The notes under the pieces: model-generated
Told to the model about the DNA's origin: nothing
The model's input: only the letters and a program-made list of their open reading frames with translations
Databases searched by the model: none
Part shown: piece after piece, positions 1 through 10,344 of the stretch
Numbering within the stretch: the first letter of the stretch is position 1
Layout: each line of letters starts with the position of its first letter
Assembly (NCBI GenBank): GCA_025529335.1
Contig: JAMYHX010000034.1
Span: 62,001-126,000 of the forward strand
From: Rhizopus sp. PT2906
Lineage: Eukaryota > Mucoromycota > Mucoromycetes > Mucorales > Rhizopodaceae
Length of the DNA stretch: 64,000 nucleotides
Reading direction: 5' to 3'
Made by a program: the position numbers and the translations under genes

Positions 1-80
1 CGCCCTAATAGTAATCAATTAACATATCTGTATTGAACGCTTTTTCTTTTTATCTTTACTTCAAAAAATTTTGGATATCT

Positions 81-305
81 TCAGGACAAGAGGACAATTC
101 CATGATCATCATTATCATCATTAACATTGTTATGCGTTTCTGAATGAAAAATATCCTCTGCCAAGTTTCTAGGAGATTCAGGATATGAAATATATGTGTA
201 CGGATCTCTTTCAATCATATTCATACCAATAGTCATAGCGCGAAATGGGTCATGTCCACATAAATATGCTGTAATGGGGTCGCTTTTTTGTAAATGTTTC
301 GCCAT
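81..305 (-). CDS. Unassigned small ORF next to MITE copy 1
   Basis: A 74-codon open frame that begins about 10 bp from the left end of the first MITE copy. The predicted protein is hydrophilic with an Asp/Asn-rich tail and no domain I recognise. It could be a small gene whose upstream region was hit by the element, or an exon of a decayed gene. I see no splice-supported extension. Support is only an uninterrupted frame, so it may be chance. Confidence 0.2.
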   Translation of the reverse strand: MAKHLQKSDPITAYLCGHDPFRAMTIGMNMIERDPYTYISYPESPRNLAEDIFHSETHNNVNDDNDDHGIVLLS

Positions 306-315
306 TTTCCTTGGG

Positions 316-863
316 AAACACTACATGCACTAGAAAATGCACCGGAAATTAGACTAATACTACGGATGCTACCTCTACTCATTACCTATGATTTCACTCA
401 GCAAAACCTTTGAATGTGTGGCGTCAAGCTAAGCATGACTTGATGAAGCTACCGACTTGTTTTGTTTCTTTTCAGGAAGAAAGAGAAAAAAATAAATGTT
501 GTTTATTTTAGTTTTATGTTGTCAGTTGATTAACAAAAATGCACTCAAAAATAGGCTAATGCTACAGGCACTACTTATGTTGTCACTATACAATTTCATA
601 TTACCAATACTTCTGCCTAATCTATGGCCTGTTAAATTCACTTTTTCTGATATACAATACGATGTCATCATAATTACATATGCTCTTCCATCTTTGTTGA
701 TCAACTGATAACATAAAGTTAGAATAAAGAACAACATTTCTTTTTTATCTCTTTCTTTCTGAAAATAAACAAATACATTGAAAAGCTTTGTTGGTCTACA
801 TCATAGGTAATGGATAGAGTTGCGCCCGTAGTAATGGTCTAATTTTTGATGCATGTAGTGTTT
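316..863. mobile_element. Foldback MITE, copy 1
   Basis: Both ends carry the same terminal sequence in inverted orientation: AAACACTACATGCA at 316 and its reverse complement ending at 863. The inverted arms continue imperfectly for about 65-80 bp, up to the CATTACCTATGAT motif near 380-392 and 800-813. A second inverted repeat lies inside (about 496-534 against 697-737), so the element is nested or strongly foldback. The internal stretch at 548-700 is nearly the same as copy 2. There is no transposase, so it is non-autonomous. Confidence 0.75.
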
Positions 864-970
864 CTCCACGGTTATACCATTCAGCAAGGAACACCTACTA
901 AATTTTATGAACCAGCGAAGATCCATTAAATGGTAGCTGCTATACAAAGCAATTCTTAACTACAGAAGAT

Positions 971-1622
971 CAGTATCAATTGATGCTTGGCATGTTTCCG
1001 CGTCTCAATGATCATTGCAACGTAAAACAGCTGCAGTATTGGATTGGACAGGAGAAAATCTGGGGAAAGCCAGAAAGGTCACGAGAAAATCAGCAAAAAT
1101 ATGGACGGACCTTGTGGGTGGTTTTGGAGCCATTAAGGGGTAAATGACCTCACTAAACTTTGAGTTTCCATATTTTAACAATTTATTCTATAGATTTCGT
1201 AACAGATGCATCTGATTCAATCAAGGCATATTGGAAATATACAGAGCAAGATGAAAAATATACAACAATTGGTTACGCGCGTAAATCGCCCTCTGAAGAG
1301 ACAAAAGAGTTGCGCGTACGTCTGCTTCAATTCATGATAAATAAGCTATACTTTCGAGGAAAGTGTGAGGAAGCTTTTGTCAGCCCTGTTTGTAAGGCAG
1401 ATCAGCCAATCTTGGAAAGAGACTCGCCCAAGCAGGAAGACCTCCTTCTGCTCATAAAAGGTTCGCATGGTGATATTTCTGGTACGTCAACATTTAATAT
1501 AATAGTTACATTGGCTAAAGATTTCATATAGACCTTGTTTCAAGAGTGCATTTGAGCCAGAAGCCTTTCCGCCTGATCATAATTGACTACGCCGGGCTAT
1601 CAACATCACCAAGTGATGTTGG
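971..1622 (+). pseudogene. Relic of a spliced gene between two MITE copies
   Basis: A continuous frame can be followed through two introns: exon from about 971 to 1139, intron 1140-1193 (branch-like CACTAAAC), exon 1194-1481, intron 1482-1531, then a frame ending at a stop near 1622. Both joins keep the frame, so this was a real coding gene. The protein includes the string IGYARKS followed by an acidic/basic segment, and later VDYAGLS near the C-terminus. No start codon is visible, because the 5' side runs into MITE copy 1, and the C-terminus stops next to MITE copy 2. I do not recognise the family. The YARKS string recalls the start of serine-recombinase catalytic domains, but that alone is weak. 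Confidence 0.45.
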
Positions 1623-1656
1623 GATTTTTTTGGAGTAAGTCGAATAAAATACGGCC

Positions 1657-2070
1657 AACACTACATGCACCAGAAAATGCACCAGAGAATGCACCAGAAA
1701 ATAGGCTAATGCTACGGGCACTACCTACGTTGTCACTATACAACTTCTCATTACCAAAGCCTCTGCCTAATCTATGGCCTGTTAAATTCACTTTTTCTGA
1801 TATACAATACGATGTCATCATAATTACACGTGTTCTTGCATCTTTGCTGATAGTACCTGACAACATAAATAAATAAAGAAATAACAACTTTTCTTTTTAT
1901 CTCTTCTTCTTGAAAAGAAACAAACCAATATGACGATTTTATATAAATCATGTTTAGTTTGATACTGCAGATTGAAAAGCTTTGTTGGACTACATCATAG
2001 GTAATGGATAGAGGTAGCGCCCGTAGAATTGGTCTAACTTCTGGCGTATTTTCTGGTGCATGCAGTATTT
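1657..2070. mobile_element. Foldback MITE, copy 2
   Basis: Terminal inverted repeats AACACTACATGCAC (1657) and the matching GTGCATGCAGTATT (ending 2070), followed inward by GAAAATGC motifs (present in triplicate on the left side) and the CATTACCTATGA block near 1993-2010. The interior shares a long, nearly identical stretch with copy 1. It has no coding capacity and belongs to the same family as 316-863 and 57577-57966. Confidence 0.75.
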
Positions 2071-2130
2071 CCCAATTTCTAACTCTTCCAATAAACCCAA
2101 TGGCAGCCTTGGTATATTTTTGTATACAGC

Positions 2131-2230
2131 AAGAAAAAAGAAAGTTTTGGCTTTGGATGAATACAGCGATCCTACACTGCAGATTCTACAAAATACGACA
2201 TCTTGGAACGACGTTACTTTCTGGAAATAG
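2131..2230 (+). pseudogene. Possible terminal exon fragment
   Basis: Immediately right of MITE copy 2 a short frame begins after a GTATACAG acceptor-like site and reads ALDEYSDPTLQILQ... to a TAG at 2228. The amino-acid composition looks coding-like, but no upstream exon is visible; the element sits where it would be. Tentative. Confidence 0.2.
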
Positions 2231-2319
2231 TGTACCACAGCTTCCCAAGAATAAATAAAGGTTACGGTCTATTGACACCTGTTTCCTTTATTATTTTTTA
2301 TCATACAAAATTTGAAAAC

Positions 2320-2589
2320 ATGAAGATCATCTTCGCTGTTCTCTTTGTTCTTGGCTCTTTTATGGCCACATCTACTGTTGAAGGCTATCACATACTGGAC
2401 AACTACCCACCTAGTGCCAGCCACTCAGATTTAATGAGCAGTACAAAGTATTGAAACTGTGAGTTTGCTTGTTTCCGTGAAGTGCCTCGTTGTGGTGAAA
2501 TGATGGAGCCGGTATTTTTCAATCCATGCTGGACTTGCTGCGTTAAAAAAATAATGAATTTGTTTTCATGGAATAAAAAGTATATATAA
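2320..2589 (+). pseudogene. Small secreted Cys-rich ORF with in-frame TGA
   Basis: The ATG at 2320 opens a textbook signal peptide (MKIIFAVLFVLGSFMA..., cleavage probably after the VEG segment). The frame meets TGA at 2452 after 44 codons. The same frame then continues another 44 codons to TAA at 2587 and is cysteine-rich: Cys residues spaced C-x3-C-x6-C and later C-x2-C-C. Three readings are possible: a mutated pseudogene, stop-codon readthrough, or a 42-nt intron (2441-2482) that would remove the TGA and keep the frame but also two cysteines. Small secreted Cys-rich peptides in fungi are often defensin- or effector-like; no specific family is recognised. Confidence 0.4.
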
Positions 2590-3151
2590 CTCTTTAATAT
2601 TAAAGTACACGCCCTTTCTTCCAAAGTAGCGCAATTGTAGTATTTCTTTTCATAGTCTATCAGCATATGAAGAGACATCGTCCAAGTTTAGTAACATGAA
2701 GCCTTTTCCTTCGCCCTTTTTTATGAAAAGTTGAATAGAAGTGTCATACAGAAGCCAACAAGCTATTAAAAAAGGATATAGAAGCAAAGATGATAGCCTT
2801 ATTTAGTAATTAAATATATCTTTAATGCCATTCCTTGAAGCAGATGATTCGGTATGAATGCAAGTTAGTACTATAGAATTCACTTTATTAAGAAAGTACA
2901 ATAAGGTGAATTTTACTCAGGCTCTAAGATATAAGACAGGTAATCAAAACTTGCGAACCTCAAGGAAACCATAGATTCAAAGCATCAGATAACCTTTGGA
3001 TTATTTCAGCAACATTTGTTTTCTTTTTATATTAAAATTAACTTTTAGATCGCCTCCTCCACGTCTACTCCAACTTTTTTTTTTTTTACCAAAAAGAAGC
3101 TTCACAACTGCAAATTATTTATTTCTCTAGCAAAAGAAATAATCCGATAGA
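2590..3151. other. Gene-free stretch
   Basis: AT-rich intergenic DNA with no supported gene, between the small secreted ORF and the 3' end of the next gene. Confidence 0.5.
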
Positions 3152-3598
3152 TTAGCAGTTACATGCATTTACATCAACATAGATCTTGAATACACCTTGC
3201 ACAGACGATCCACCACGAGTATCTTGGTTTTTGCCATGGCATTGTTGAACTATTTCGTTACAGGCATAGGTGATATCGTTCGAATGAACCCTCTCGTACA
3301 GCTTTCCACGACTGTTCTCCACCCTGATATCCACGACAGCTTTTCTTCCGCTTCCAGTGTTGTAAGGACCATACGTTATTTGCACCGGGTAGTCCTTGCC
3401 AACCATCTGGTTTGAAAAGTCGCTGGAAGCCTTTTGACAGGCTCTCCTGACATCACTAATATAACCCCAGTGGCCGCTACCGTAGCATTCGACGGGTGCT
3501 CGCTTATCTAAGGCAGCGTTGCCTGCGTTTGCAGGTTGAGCTTGCACCAAAAGAGGAGCAAATACCAAAAGATTGAGGAGGTAATTTGTAGAGAGCAT
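3152..3598 (-). CDS. Secreted Kex2-processed small protein, Y3-lectin-like
   Basis: Single-exon gene of 148 residues. I chose the internal Met (base 3598) because it starts a clean signal peptide (MLSTNYLLNLLVFAPLLVQA) and because a TATA box lies about 70 bp upstream. A dibasic KR at residues 32-33 looks like a Kex2 site, leaving a mature chain of about 115 residues with six cysteines and a C-terminal CNC. The overall pattern (ECYGSG near the mature N-terminus, YNTGSGR in the middle, alternating hydrophobic strands, C-terminal Cys) resembles small fungal secreted proteins of the glycan-binding Y3-like group; that assignment is a guess. KP4 or Ecp2/Hce2 killer-toxin folds were considered and fit less well. 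It probably acts outside the cell. Confidence 0.65.
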   Translation of the reverse strand: MLSTNYLLNLLVFAPLLVQAQPANAGNAALDKRAPVECYGSGHWGYISDVRRACQKASSDFSNQMVGKDYPVQITYGPYNTGSGRKAVVDIRVENSRGKLYERVHSNDITYACNEIVQQCHGKNQDTRGGSSVQGVFKIYVDVNACNC

Positions 3599-3666
3599 TG
3601 CGCAGATATACAATTCGTATGATTTTTTCTTGAAAAATAAATATTTGAATACTGCATGCACACGTA

Positions 3667-3674
3667 TTTATATA
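3667..3674 (-). promoter_or_regulatory. TATA box of the secreted-protein gene
   Basis: TATATAAA on the minus strand, about 70 bp upstream of the chosen ATG at 3598 and in a normal position for a TATA-driven fungal promoter. It supports the downstream start over the in-frame upstream Met at 3661, which lies only 6 bp from the box. Confidence 0.5.
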
Positions 3675-3689
3675 GTTTTCGTCCTGACA

Positions 3690-4921
3690 TGATTGTCTAT
3701 CATAAGCGGAGGCATGATATGTAACGGTACACTAGATCGCACGTCTTCATCTTGAATGTCACACAGGTGCAAGACATTACTGCGCTGATGTCTGATTTGG
3801 TAAAGCACATACGGAAGCCTTACAGCATCAGTTACCAAGTCTTGTATTCATTGGTTGGCCTGTTTTATTGCAAAGAATAATGCTCTTAGATTAAGTATCA
3901 TTCGTTGTAAAAAGCGATCTGTATACTCTGGGAGCATACAATATGCATAAAACTTTAGGTAATACGAAACTGACTGGTTAACAGAACTGAAGCAATAGAA
4001 TGCGATTACAAGATCTTGGGGTCCTTTTATGTAAATACAAATATATCAAGAGCAGGTTAAAATACATATGGTCTAGCATTATACTCCCATTATGTCAATA
4101 TAGTACGGCAGAAACAGCACCTATCTTTACCTTTTCTGGGTTGTAGAGTATAATAACCCGATAATATTAATGTGTACATCATCAATGAAGTGTACTTCTG
4201 TTTATAAATTCCTGTACTTGCGCAGTTCATGTTTCAATGATATGTCTCAACTGCGCTTTGTGTGCATGGTCATATTTTAGACATGAAAGATCGGATTGTT
4301 CCCAAAACTATGGCCACCTGTTGGTTTCGAGCTTCTTGTGATGCAGAGTCATTGAAGTCTTGATTTTATGTGCTGTCATCAGCTACATACACTGTTCATT
4401 ATGGATCTACAGTCGGATCGAAAAAGACCGTCCAACACTGTGCAAGGTATCAAGTGCATATTACACACAAGAACATTAATAGATGTGCCAAATAAGTATG
4501 ACCAATGTTACATGCATTAGAAAACACAGAATGACCAACCTTTCTACAAAGATTGAGTAAAGTAGTATTGTTGATAAGCGTAGTTATCTTTAGCTTATGG
4601 ATCATGTCATTGATTGGAAAACGCACAGCTCTTTAAACCGTTGATTATTAGTTTGACTATTATGTGCTTTATCAACATAATCACAAGCTTATTATTATGC
4701 ATGCTGATATACAGAAACAATTCCTAAGCATGATCTATAGGGAACAAGACAAGCCCAGATGTCTTCCAAACTGGTGCTCAGAAAAGCTTTAAATGTAAAG
4801 ACAAGTGCTATAGAATAAACAAGATCTTGAACTCTCTTTATCATCCATTCAAGCTACATATTATATTTAAGCAAAGTTGAAACCATAAACAAACATTAAT
4901 TTAATTCTAATACAAGGAAAT
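3690..4921. other. Gene-free stretch, 1.2 kb
   Basis: AT-rich DNA with no open frame or splice-linked coding I can support. No MITE or transposon ends were noticed here. It separates the accessory left end from the conserved gene block. Confidence 0.5.
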
Positions 4922-5791
4922 CTATGTTAATAACTCTGGATGCTCATCCCAAAATTGTTGACCGATAATATCATCATAAACAGCGGTTGGTACCAGCTTT
5001 ATCCGTGTCACTAACTCCCCTGTACGCGGTGATGTTGAGGTGACCTCTGTCTTTTTACGTATGATGGTTGATCCTTTTCTATAAATGGGGTCTATATTGT
5101 TGTAATTGATATTGAAGGTCGAAAAAAGAATTTCATTCTTGTCCTTTGCAAAGGATCCCTAACAGAAACATAAGTATCATTCACACACATATACAAAGCG
5201 CATACCCTTAGTTTAGCCTCTGCTTCAGATTCCTTCATGCCTGACTTGACCAAGGCCCAAAAAGTGGTATTATAAAGATTATTGATATGACAATCTGCTT
5301 GACGCCAACTGAGATAATCACGCAAGACTTGATCATTGGGATAACAGACAACGCGAGAGTCAAAACAAGGTGCGTACTGTAACTTTTCATCCCCAAAATA
5401 CGTTGACCAATGCATGACGAAGTTGGATGCAAACAAGGAGACGATCGTCGATGCTATCTTGCTGCTTCGGCGCGAATACAGGTTGGTTGTCTTGGGGAGA
5501 ACAAAACTGTATTCGTCACTCTGTCCATATGCCATTGTGATATCCTTGATATCCTTCATGACTTCAATAGCACAACGATTCATCAGATCGATCGATCGAC
5601 GATCGTTGGGTTTTTCAAAATTGTGAATTTGAGAGAATCTAGTCATGATCAACATAAATTCACCTTGTATTATTTTTTCAAACTTGCCTATGAAAGCCTC
5701 GTCCGTCTACTCGAACAACCAACCAAGTGTTTGGTAGCATATTGTCTGCTAACTCAAACTGTCTAACATATTCATACTTGGAATTAGCCAT
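4922..5791 (-). CDS. THG1: tRNA(His) guanylyltransferase
   Basis: Exons 5791-5688, 5638-5206 and 5158-4922; 257 residues, close to the family's ~240-270. Thg1 adds the essential G-1 to the 5' end of tRNA-His (3'-5' polymerisation) using ATP and GTP. Visible hallmarks are MANSKYEYVRQFE at the start, the metal-binding RVDGRGFHRF motif, HNFEKPNDRR, the catalytic GQSDEYSF motif, and DKNEILFSTFNINYNN. The first intron (5687-5639) uses a GC donor (AG|GCAAGT): the conserved GFHRF motif is only restored by splicing there. The second is GT-AG. NOP10 lies 104 bp upstream on the same strand. Confidence 0.93.
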
Positions 5792-5895
5792 ACTTCTACA
5801 AAGAGCCACACAAAAATTAAAAAAAAATTTCTCCCTTTTAAAAAGAAAAAGACATGCAAATGACACTTTTTATTGTGAATAAATATGTACACAGA

Positions 5896-6143
5896 TTAAT
5901 AAGGACGAGAAGGAAGTTGAGTAGGCAAAATGTTGTATCTCTTCTTGATAGTAATACGGTGACGAGAGTACTTGTCGTCAGGGGAGAATCTAGCAGGGTG
6001 AGCAGATTTGGTGGGCATGCCGGTGGGATCCACTTTCTATTGAAATTATTAGTATCCCAAATCTGTTGTTCTTTATATATATTATATACCTTGAGAGTAT
6101 AGATACGCTCACCCTTGTCATTCAAATAATACATCAAGTACAT
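5896..6143 (-). CDS. NOP10: H/ACA snoRNP subunit Nop10
   Basis: Two exons (6143-6090 and 6036-5896) give 64 residues, exactly the usual family length. Nop10 is the small zinc-ribbon-like scaffold of H/ACA RNPs (Cbf5/dyskerin, Gar1, Nhp2), needed for pseudouridylation of rRNA and snRNA in the nucleolus. The sequence is unmistakable: MYLMYYLNDKGERIYTLK in exon 1, then VDPTGMPTKSAHPARFSPDD and a basic tail. The 52-nt intron is GT-AG. The gene is divergent from INTS9 with only 149 bp between start codons, suggesting a shared promoter. Confidence 0.95.
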
Positions 6144-6292
6144 TTTGTGTTGTTTAAAAAGATATAAAAAAAAAGAGAGAAAAAGTTCCTAAAGCAGGTT
6201 CAATCAAGGTTGTGACTTTATCTAAGCCACGGAACGAAATTAACCTAAAACACACAGAGCAGGTAATGTTTCTCTCTTTTTTTTTCTTTGTA
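6144..6292. promoter_or_regulatory. Bidirectional promoter NOP10/INTS9
   Basis: 149 bp separate two divergent start codons, so both 5' leaders and core promoters must fit here. It contains a T-rich run just before the INTS9 ATG and an A-rich run on the NOP10 side. No TATA box is obvious. Confidence 0.45.
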
Positions 6293-8507
6293 ATGAAGAT
6301 TCAGTGTATTGGCAACAATGTATTCATTTGTAGAACAAGACAACTCAAGATATTATTCAACTGTTCACTAGAGACAAAGACACTAAATAAACAACAACAA
6401 GAACAACAACAACAGGAAACGCGCTCTGACCTCTCTTTTATCTTGTCGCGTTATTTTAGCGAACAAGGCAAGAGAGCGACAGACACACAGTATTCTTCAG
6501 TGACCAGCGCAATAAATAACTGTGATGAACAGACTGTGTTTAGAATACCAGACTTTCGATTGATTGATATTCACACCATTGACCTTGTTGTGATTGCAAA
6601 TAGTGAATGTATGCTTGGATTACCTTATTTAACTGAATATATGGGATATAAAGGGAAAATTATTGCTACTGAACCAACCATTGAATTTGCAAAGTAAAGA
6701 AAGAAAGAAAAAAAAAGCATTCAGACCTATTCTTTTGACATGATATATAAATAGACAACGTATGGAAGAACTCGTCATCTATCACAGCCAAAACATATCA
6801 TACATCGACCCAGGCTCATCCCGATACTTGACTCAGCTTCTACCCAGCTCGAGTATTCCTGAAGGTTGGCGATCGATTTATACCCTGAGAGATATCGAAA
6901 GCTGTATCGAAAAGATTCAACCCGTACGATATAATGAGAGTTTACTCTTATTTTCTACACTGCGTCTTGTCGCTCATAGTTCTGGCTACTGTCTTGGTAG
7001 TGCCAACTGGTTATTAGAAACGAGTTTTAAGAAAATCGTCTTTTTATCAACAACCTCTAATTTCAACCATTTGCATCCTGCTCCTTTTGATCAAACCGTC
7101 TTGGCGGATGCAGATGCTGTTATTGTTGCAGACGTAGTTGAGCCTTCTTCGAATCATATTTCATTTGATAGAGCCATGACCAAACTACTTGCACACACGG
7201 GTACGCATATATACATATATATAAGTTTTCAGCACTCTTCTTATCTTCTTTTAGCGCGAACCCTTCGATCCAACCATAATGTCTTGATCGCTTCTCCTTC
7301 TATGAACATACTATTTGATCTCATCGGTATGATTCAAACCTATCTCAAGTCGATAGGTGGAAAAGAGATTGGTCCAGATAGGCACGATATACCCATGTAC
7401 GTAGTGAGTCCCATTGCAGACAAGAGCTTAAAGTATGCCAACATTTGTGGTGAATGGATGAATTTGGATCGACAAAGTTTATTGTATGAACCTCATATGC
7501 CCTTACCCCATGGTCAATTGATGAAGACAGGCGCATTAAAGGTCATTCCATCACTAGATTCGACTGTCAAGCCAGAAATAAGAGAGCCTTGTATCGTCTT
7601 TGCTGGAGATCCTACATGTATCCATAAAGGTTCGATCGTATGGTTCATGAATCAATGGAAGTCATCCAAGGATAATACCTGTTTAACAATAGGTAATCCA
7701 AATAAATATAAAAAAGAAGGAGAGCTTATATACATATATATATATATATATAGTACCTGAGGCGCCTATCACGGATGAAATTAAACCAAGGGATTGTGAA
7801 ATGACATGTGTTCATACGCCTCTGGATACTCGGCTTAAGCTGGAGGATATCCCCTCGATATTACGGGTCAAACAGCCATTGAAGGATATAAGGTACCTGC
7901 TGATACCTAAAATGAAAGGAGCCGATCTGGTCAAGGAGGAGTTATCAAATGACTTGAAAACGAAGGTGTACATTTACACGATTGGAGACATTATACATAT
8001 TGATCTCAAAAGAGAATGGGAAGAGATTACAGTGAGCGAAAAGGCAAGTATGAACGCAATTTATATACTTGTGCTAAATCTTCAAAATAGTTGGCAAAGT
8101 CCATTATACCCACGCACCGACAAGTGAATGGCCATCATGTGTCACTATATGCGCCCATTAATGGAATCCTTAACGTGTATAACAATAATCTAGAACTGCA
8201 TCCTGATATGTCAAATCTAAGAGATAATGGACAAGCGCTAAGGATTCAGGTTGAACTAAACACGATTATTCAACAGTTTAAACAAGTAAGGAGGGGAGGG
8301 CTTTTACGAGGGGAGAAAACAATTTAATTTAATATATTACAATAGAACTCGATTCCTATAGAAATCAAAAGTAGTCAAGATGGAGAAATAACGATTGAGT
8401 TACCTTCCGATTTAGATTCAAGAGTGCATATTCGTCAAGATTCTGTGACAATCGTATCTGATGATGAAAGAGTTCGTTCCCTGTTGAAGAGTATCTTTAT
8501 TAATTGA
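6293..8507 (+). CDS. INTS9: Integrator complex subunit 9 (inactive MBL/beta-CASP)
   Basis: Six exons (6293-6693, 6755-7200, 7255-7692, 7754-8043, 8091-8285, 8346-8507) give 643 residues, near the 658 of animal INTS9. INTS9 pairs with the endonuclease INTS11 in the Integrator cleavage module that processes snRNA 3' ends and attenuates Pol II transcripts. Recognisable family blocks: LPYLTEYMGYKGKIIATEPT, then RMEELV, SSGYCLGSANWLL, and TPLDTRL in the beta-CASP part. The metallo-beta-lactamase HxHxDH metal motif is absent, as expected for the catalytically dead partner (INTS9 or CPSF100); block order and length favour INTS9. A poly-Gln insert lies near residue 40. Intron 4 (8044-8090) has a GC donor (AAG|GCAAGT); only that join keeps the frame. 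The Met at 6293 is preferred because homologues begin there. Confidence 0.9.
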
Positions 8508-8618
8508 CAACATCTCCCTCTTTTTCTTTATTGCTCCTTAAATATCTCATATATACGAGTTTATTTCTTGTTTTTTATTATTTTCTTATCTCTTTTCTTT
8601 AAAAATATATACAAGAAA

Positions 8619-10344
8619 ATGAACCAAACCAAAAAGTTGTCTATTGTAAGACACTATTCTATTTCTTTTTTTTTTTTGCAGTCTTTAATTCTTTCTATTT
8701 AGCTCAATAAATCAAACGCGACAAGTACAAAATTATTCTACAACCATAGTGCTATACCAAAGCCAATTCATAATACACACGCATCCTCCAGACGACCCTC
8801 ACAGATAGCAAGGCCTATGAAACCCAAGAGTCCGACCAAAAAGAAAAGTCCCATGACACATCAACGATCAACAAGCGCGCCGACACCCAAACCAACAGTT
8901 CATGAAGAAGACATGCCTTGGAAAGAATACGACATGATCGAACGCAAACTATCCTTACCTACACTGATTCAACCCAATGATGACGATGCAGTTAGTAGCT
9001 TTCTCGAAGCGGAAACACTACAAAAGGTAATTATTATACAAAAAAAAAAAAAGAAGGAGCTAACACACATGAAAGAAACTAGACAAGCAACCGCTCTTGC
9101 TCGATTCACTCTACACCAACATCCGTGTCCAGGTGGGCAGTCAACGAGCTGCCCTGGCCTGTATCAAACTCGAGTGCCTGACCGACTCGGTCGGGGCACA
9201 CAAGAGTCTAGGCCAGATCCAAAAGGATTACCTGCAACTAGAGCACTCGATTGACGAGTTCTATTTCGCCAGTCGGTCAACGCATGACCTATCCTCCAGT
9301 TACCTCAAGCACATGAGACTTACGGATCGAACGTGTGCAAGGCATGTTGATTATCTACTTCACCTCTTGTCCAGACTCGAGCAACAGACGCACGTGGACC
9401 CGTCCGATGCTCTATCTGTGTCGTCATCGACATCGTCTGGTTCGTCCAAGGTATTTAGCAACAAGACGAGCATCACAACCCTATCCGAAAGTGACGAGAC
9501 CTGGACGGTTGCTTATCTTGAACAGAGGATCGATTACTTGGTCGATAAACTCTTAAAAAGGGGCCAGCAAGAATTGAACAGAGCACTACACGACGAACAG
9601 CCAAGGTTAGAACTCGAGCGGTCCATCAAACAAAGAGACGAGCTGCTGAACGAACAAAAGGAGATGATTGCAGGCCTACAGCATGAACTAGACAGACAAA
9701 GAATCGACAGAAAGAGACAAGCCTATCTAGAAGCAGAACTAGGCAGACGCTCTGAAGAAAACAAACAGTTGCAGGCCAAGATCGAGATGTTGTCGACGAG
9801 TGATGAGATGATTGACGATATGATTGGACAGCTAGAGATAGTCAAACAAATGGAGTATCAGATACGAGAGTTACGTACAGAGATCGAACGGATGAAGCAT
9901 ATCTACACGACAAGAGAATCGGGCTTTATTCTTCAGGCAGCGAGTATTGAAGCCGAATTGGAGAAGGTGTTGAAGGAGTATGATAAACTGACAAGGAACA
10001 TTTCGGATTTCAATTGTGAACGACGATTGCTCGAGGACGAGATTGATGACCTGAAGCAGCAAAAGTATGCACTCGAACAACAGCTGCTCGATCAAAAGGT
10101 CCAACGACTGTCTGACGGTGGAGGGCAGACGAACGTGTTGAGAAAAGAGTTTAGACAGCTGATGCAATATGTCAAGCAAAAGCATGCTCATGAATTAAGT
10201 CAAGAGACCGAATCGAAAAGAAGAGTAGAACAAGAACTGAGGCAGGTCAAGGCAGAGACTGAAAAGAAGCGGTGGGATAAAGTGCATGTGGGTGTTCAGA
10301 CTCATCTTGACGTCGGATTGGTGGGAGTCATCGTGGGAAAGTAA
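8619..10344 (+). CDS. Coiled-coil protein, possibly septation-related
   Basis: Three exons (8619-8645, 8703-9026, 9076-10344) encode 539 residues. The N-terminal ~100 residues are basic, Ser/Thr/Pro-rich and disordered. From about residue 120 the chain is helical and it becomes classic heptad coiled coil from about residue 270 to 500 (LERSIKQRDELLNEQKEM..., EYQIRELRTEIERM...). The second acceptor is ambiguous: 9075 or 9087 both keep frame, and I prefer 9075 because a CTAAC branch site lies 12-16 nt upstream. The C-terminal LRKEFRQLM...KHAHEL segment vaguely recalls fungal 'up-regulated during septation' proteins. Function not established; a cytoskeletal or septum role would be a guess. Confidence 0.75.

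Noticed and set aside
496..737. Two facing ORFs of ~70 codons (MLFILVLCCQLIN and MLFFILTLCYQLIN)
   Set aside because: They are the two arms of the inverted repeat inside MITE copy 1, so their similarity is structural and not evidence of coding.
8679..8683. Upstream GCAG acceptor for intron 1 of the coiled-coil gene
   Set aside because: Using it introduces an in-frame TAG after six codons; the next acceptor at 8702 keeps the frame.
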